Shown here: piece by piece, positions 5,852 to 7,417 of the stretch
How the letters are laid out: the number at the start of each line of letters is the position of its first letter
Position numbering within the stretch: position 1 is the stretch's first letter
From: Clostridiaceae bacterium UBA6110
Lineage (GTDB): Bacteria; Bacillota; Clostridia; Clostridiales; Clostridiaceae
Assembly: GCA_002428415.1 (NCBI GenBank)
Contig: DIWI01000087.1
Span: 1-7,417, forward strand
DNA: 7,417 nucleotides
Direction: 5' to 3'
Program-made: the position numbers and the translations under genes
The notes under the pieces: generated by a model
Told to the model about the DNA's origin: nothing
What the model saw: the letters and a program-made list of their open reading frames with translations, nothing else
The model's database searches: none

Positions 5852-5891
5852 AAATTAAAAACCGGATCCATCAGGCGATGGGTCCGGTTTT
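5852..5891 (-). terminator. Riboswitch-controlled intrinsic terminator (T1)
   Basis: On the minus strand AAAACCGGACCCATC (5891-5877) pairs with GATGGATCCGGTTTT (5872-5858) around a GCCT loop, followed by T-AATTT. There is one internal C-A mismatch (5882/5867). That C is needed for pairing in the alternative antiterminator helix, which explains why it is not complementary here. The position, 50 bases after the aptamer, is typical of purine riboswitch expression platforms. Confidence 0.82.
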
Positions 5892-5946
5892 CGGGCACAG
5901 GAAACAAGGGGATACCCCTTTGCATCCGTATGCTGAAAACACCCAT
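5878..5946 (-). promoter_or_regulatory. Antiterminator of the purine riboswitch
   Basis: On the minus strand ATGGGT-GTTTTC (5946-5935) pairs with GAAAAC-CGG-ACCCAT (5892-5878), giving 12 bp around a 3-base bulge. The first strand is largely the 3' side of aptamer helix P1, and the second is the 5' side of terminator T1. The helix therefore competes with both: ligand-bound P1 frees T1, and ligand-free RNA blocks T1. A small AAGGGG-ATA-CCCCTT hairpin (5906-5920) sits in its loop. Confidence 0.75.
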
Positions 5947-6008
5947 AGCCAGGCGGTTAATGGCCGCCTCGTAGAAACTTCCCGTCCATATCACGAGAAT
6001 TATATGAG
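5942..6008 (-). promoter_or_regulatory. Purine riboswitch aptamer (guanine-type, C74), variant core
   Basis: Minus-strand RNA with the full purine-riboswitch layout. P1 is CTCATA/TATGGG (6008-6003 with 5947-5942). J1/2 is TAAT. P2 is 5998-5993 with 5985-5980, with loop GATATGG. J2/3 contains the signature GTTTCTAC (5978-5971). P3 is AGGCGG/CCGCCT with loop CCATTAA, and J3/1 is followed by CTATG. GG in L2 and CC in L3 allow the kissing-loop contact. The base at xpt position 74 is C5948, which predicts guanine rather than adenine. Oddities: position 73 is G instead of A, P3 is one position longer, and its base is a G-G mismatch (5970/5950). An upstream promoter and a downstream antiterminator/terminator make it a genetic OFF switch. 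The controlled gene is unclear. Confidence 0.88.
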
Positions 6009-6026
6009 AGATTCCTTATTGAATAC

Positions 6027-6055
6027 ATGATACTAAATTAGTGAACGATAATCAA
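6027..6055 (-). promoter_or_regulatory. Promoter of the riboswitch transcript
   Basis: On the minus strand TTGATT (6055-6050) and TATCAT (6032-6027) are separated by exactly 17 bp and match the consensus at four and five of six positions. The implied start is near 6020, about 12 bases before helix P1 of the aptamer. The riboswitch is thus transcribed independently of the upstream peptidase gene. Confidence 0.65.
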
Positions 6056-6088
6056 GATTTTTTGAAAAATGTTCGTAAAATTAGCAAA

Positions 6089-7159
6089 TCACCTTTGTGT
6101 CAGACTTGAGACGCTTTCCTCTGAAAGCCTTCTTATTGATTCCACCGCAAGGCTTATCGTCGCTTTTATTTCATCAGGGCAGGCGTAGTTGTAATGGGTA
6201 TGGACGTACCTTGAAGGAATTCCAAGCACAAGTACAGGCACCGCCTTATGTGAGACATGGATCCTTCCTGCATCTGTGGAGCCTCGCCTTCTTACAGCAG
6301 ATTGGTATTGTATTCCTGAGTCTTCAGCTATAGCTTTGGCGTACGCAATAAATTTTGGGTTACTTACATAGCTCTGGTCAAAATGCCTTATCTGTGTGCC
6401 ATTTCCGAGAACCCCCTGAGCTTTTTCCCTGTCAGACAGAAAATCATCTGCGGGAGATCCCTCGAACACTATCGCGAGGTCAGGCTTTGCAATCTTGCCT
6501 GTAACTTCGGCTCCTCGCATGCCTACCTCTTCCTGGGATGCAAAGCAGCCGATGACATCAACATTTAGCTCTGAATCCTTTAATCTTCTCAGAGTCTCGA
6601 TGATTGCGTAGCATCCAAGCCTGTTGTCGAATGCCTTTCCCATAAGGAATCCGTTCCTTGTGGTTTCAAACGTCACATCTGGAGCAACCGGGTCTCCTGG
6701 GTGTATGCCAAAGCATCCGATAACTTCATCGTAGCTTCTTGCACCCACATCGATCATCATGGACTCGAAGTCAGGCACAGAGGACTTCTCAGCATCGGTC
6801 ATAAAGTGTGGAGGTCTGGAGGTTATTATCCCTGGTATCATTTCGCCCGTGGAGTTCCTGATAAGCACCTTGTGGGCAGGAACGTTTGAAGCGACCCATC
6901 CTCCAAGGTTAACAAAACCTATGAGACCATTCCTGCTTATGTACTGGACCATGAAGCCTACCTCGTCCAGATGTGCATCAAGCATGACTACCGGTCTGTC
7001 ACCTTTGTTGGTCTTAAGTGAAACATACAGGTTGTTCATCGGGTCCGTTGCATGATTGAAGCCTTCCAGGGATTCCCTAATGATTGAAACAACCTCCTCC
7101 TCGAATCCGGAAGGCCCGAAGGCGTTAGAAAGTCTTTCTATGAGCTCTGTGTCTGTCAC
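6089..7159 (-). CDS. M42 family metallopeptidase (aminopeptidase)
   Basis: A 356-residue cytosolic dinuclear-metal aminopeptidase of the M42 family (FrvX/YpdE/TET-like), normally a large oligomer that trims peptides. Expected ligands and catalytic residues are in order: His63 and Asp65 in DAHLDEVG (metal 1), Asp178 in AFDNRLG (bridging), Glu210-Glu211 in ASQEEVG (catalytic base and metal ligand), Glu233 in VFEGSPADD (ligand), and His320 in YVHTHYN (ligand). The PDZ-like dimerisation insert occupies roughly residues 75-160. Length is typical. The start is GTG 7159, with AAAGGAG (7174-7168) 8 bases upstream. No signal peptide is present, in keeping with intracellular peptide turnover. No intrinsic terminator is seen between its stop and the riboswitch promoter 38 bases further on, so some read-through into the riboswitch is possible. 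Confidence 0.95.
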   Translation of the reverse strand: MTDTELIERLSNAFGPSGFEEEVVSIIRESLEGFNHATDPMNNLYVSLKTNKGDRPVVMLDAHLDEVGFMVQYISRNGLIGFVNLGGWVASNVPAHKVLIRNSTGEMIPGIITSRPPHFMTDAEKSSVPDFESMMIDVGARSYDEVIGCFGIHPGDPVAPDVTFETTRNGFLMGKAFDNRLGCYAIIETLRRLKDSELNVDVIGCFASQEEVGMRGAEVTGKIAKPDLAIVFEGSPADDFLSDREKAQGVLGNGTQIRHFDQSYVSNPKFIAYAKAIAEDSGIQYQSAVRRRGSTDAGRIHVSHKAVPVLVLGIPSRYVHTHYNYACPDEIKATISLAVESIRRLSEESVSSLTQR

Positions 7160-7203
7160 GTTCTGATCTCCTTTCGGAATAAGAGTGTATTTTACATATT
7201 TTC

Positions 7204-7212
7204 AGTATACCA
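7204..7212 (-). promoter_or_regulatory. Extended -10 promoter for the M42 peptidase
   Basis: TGGTATACT (7212-7204, minus strand) is an extended -10 element matching TATAAT at five of six positions. No good -35 is present, as is common for this class. The implied start near 7197 gives a 38-base leader. Confidence 0.55.
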
Positions 7213-7223
7213 CTTGGCTCATT

Positions 7224-7250
7224 TGAAAAATATTTTATTAATATTTTTCA
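7224..7250. repeat. AT-rich perfect dyad upstream of the M42 promoter
   Basis: TGAAAAATATT (7224-7234) and AATATTTTTCA (7240-7250) are perfect 11-bp inverted arms around TTATT. A second, overlapping palindrome ATTTTTC-A-GAAAAAT spans 7242-7256. The dyad sits over the -35/UP region of the M42 promoter, so an operator or UP-like element is more likely than a terminator, since the stem has almost no GC. Confidence 0.45.
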
Positions 7251-7264
7251 GAAAAATGTGGGAA

Positions 7265-7417
7265 TCATTCGCGTTTTTGATGATGATGTGCCCCTCCGGA
7301 GTACAAATGTTTATCAATATCCGGAAAATTCAAAGAACAATTTACCGTAATGTTAAAAATAATCGGTATTATTGATGATATGTTAAGAATCAGTGATTTG
7401 AGATATTTCTTAGGCAA
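7265..7417 (-). CDS. Possible 3' end of an unidentified minus-strand gene (partial)
   Basis: One minus-strand frame stays open from the window edge to TGA 7267-7265, about 50 codons. The predicted peptide has a hydrophobic stretch in its first half and ends in SGGAHHHQKRE. I do not recognise it. A plus-strand frame is also open over 7287-7417 with in-frame ATGs at 7350 and 7380 but no ribosome binding site. Because the DNA is AT-rich and both strands have open frames, this may be intergenic sequence rather than a gene. Confidence 0.22.
   Translation of the reverse strand: MPKKYLKSLILNISSIIPIIFNITVNCSLNFPDIDKHLYSGGAHHHQKRE

Noticed and set aside
5711..6030. Two overlapping plus-strand ORFs (87 and 83 codons)
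   Set aside because: They run antisense across the riboswitch, T1 and T2. The Arg/Gly/Pro-rich translations match no known domain, and no ribosome binding site is present.

Overview
The window looks like a chromosomal segment of a low-to-moderate-GC Bacillota, most likely class Clostridia. This is inferred from strong GGAGG-type ribosome binding sites, TTG and GTG starts, an encoded tRNA CCA end, compact intrinsic terminators, a purine riboswitch, and a gene set typical of anaerobic Firmicutes. No phage, transposase, CRISPR or plasmid gene is visible.

Layout, left to right. The 3' part of an initiator tRNA-Met (1-55) is followed by a terminator. A NUDIX hydrolase (+, 253-771) converges, across a bidirectional terminator, on a small DUF6506-type protein (-, 862-1164). 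A divergent promoter region then leads to a class V (alanine/serine-glyoxylate-type) aminotransferase (+, 1385-2530). This converges on a GT4 glycosyltransferase (-, 2566-3591), which is divergent from an O6-alkylguanine-DNA alkyltransferase (+, 3781-4254). That gene converges on a SerA-type 2-hydroxyacid dehydrogenase with a C-terminal ACT domain (-, 4376-5554). After a 534-bp non-coding stretch comes an M42 metallopeptidase (-, 6089-7159), then an AT-rich 258-bp edge with no convincing complete gene.

The non-coding stretch 5555-6088 is the most interesting part. Read on the minus strand it holds, in order: a promoter (6027-6055), a purine (guanine-type, C74) riboswitch aptamer (5942-6008), a clear antiterminator/terminator switch (5858-5946), a GC-rich palindromic hairpin (5774-5812), a second strong intrinsic terminator (5726-5762), and a separate promoter directly upstream of serA (5590-5618). 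The riboswitch therefore appears complete but has no obvious target gene before the second terminator. The aptamer also departs from the canonical guanine aptamer at J3/1 and at the base of P3.

Functional links. The dehydrogenase and the class V aminotransferase could supply the first two steps of phosphoserine synthesis. Serine feeds glycine and one-carbon units for purine synthesis, which would make purine sensing near serA sensible, but this is inference. The NUDIX hydrolase and Ogt are nucleotide-pool and DNA-repair housekeeping. The glycosyltransferase and peptidase look independent. Nearly every gene has its own promoter and terminator, so the window is mostly monocistronic.
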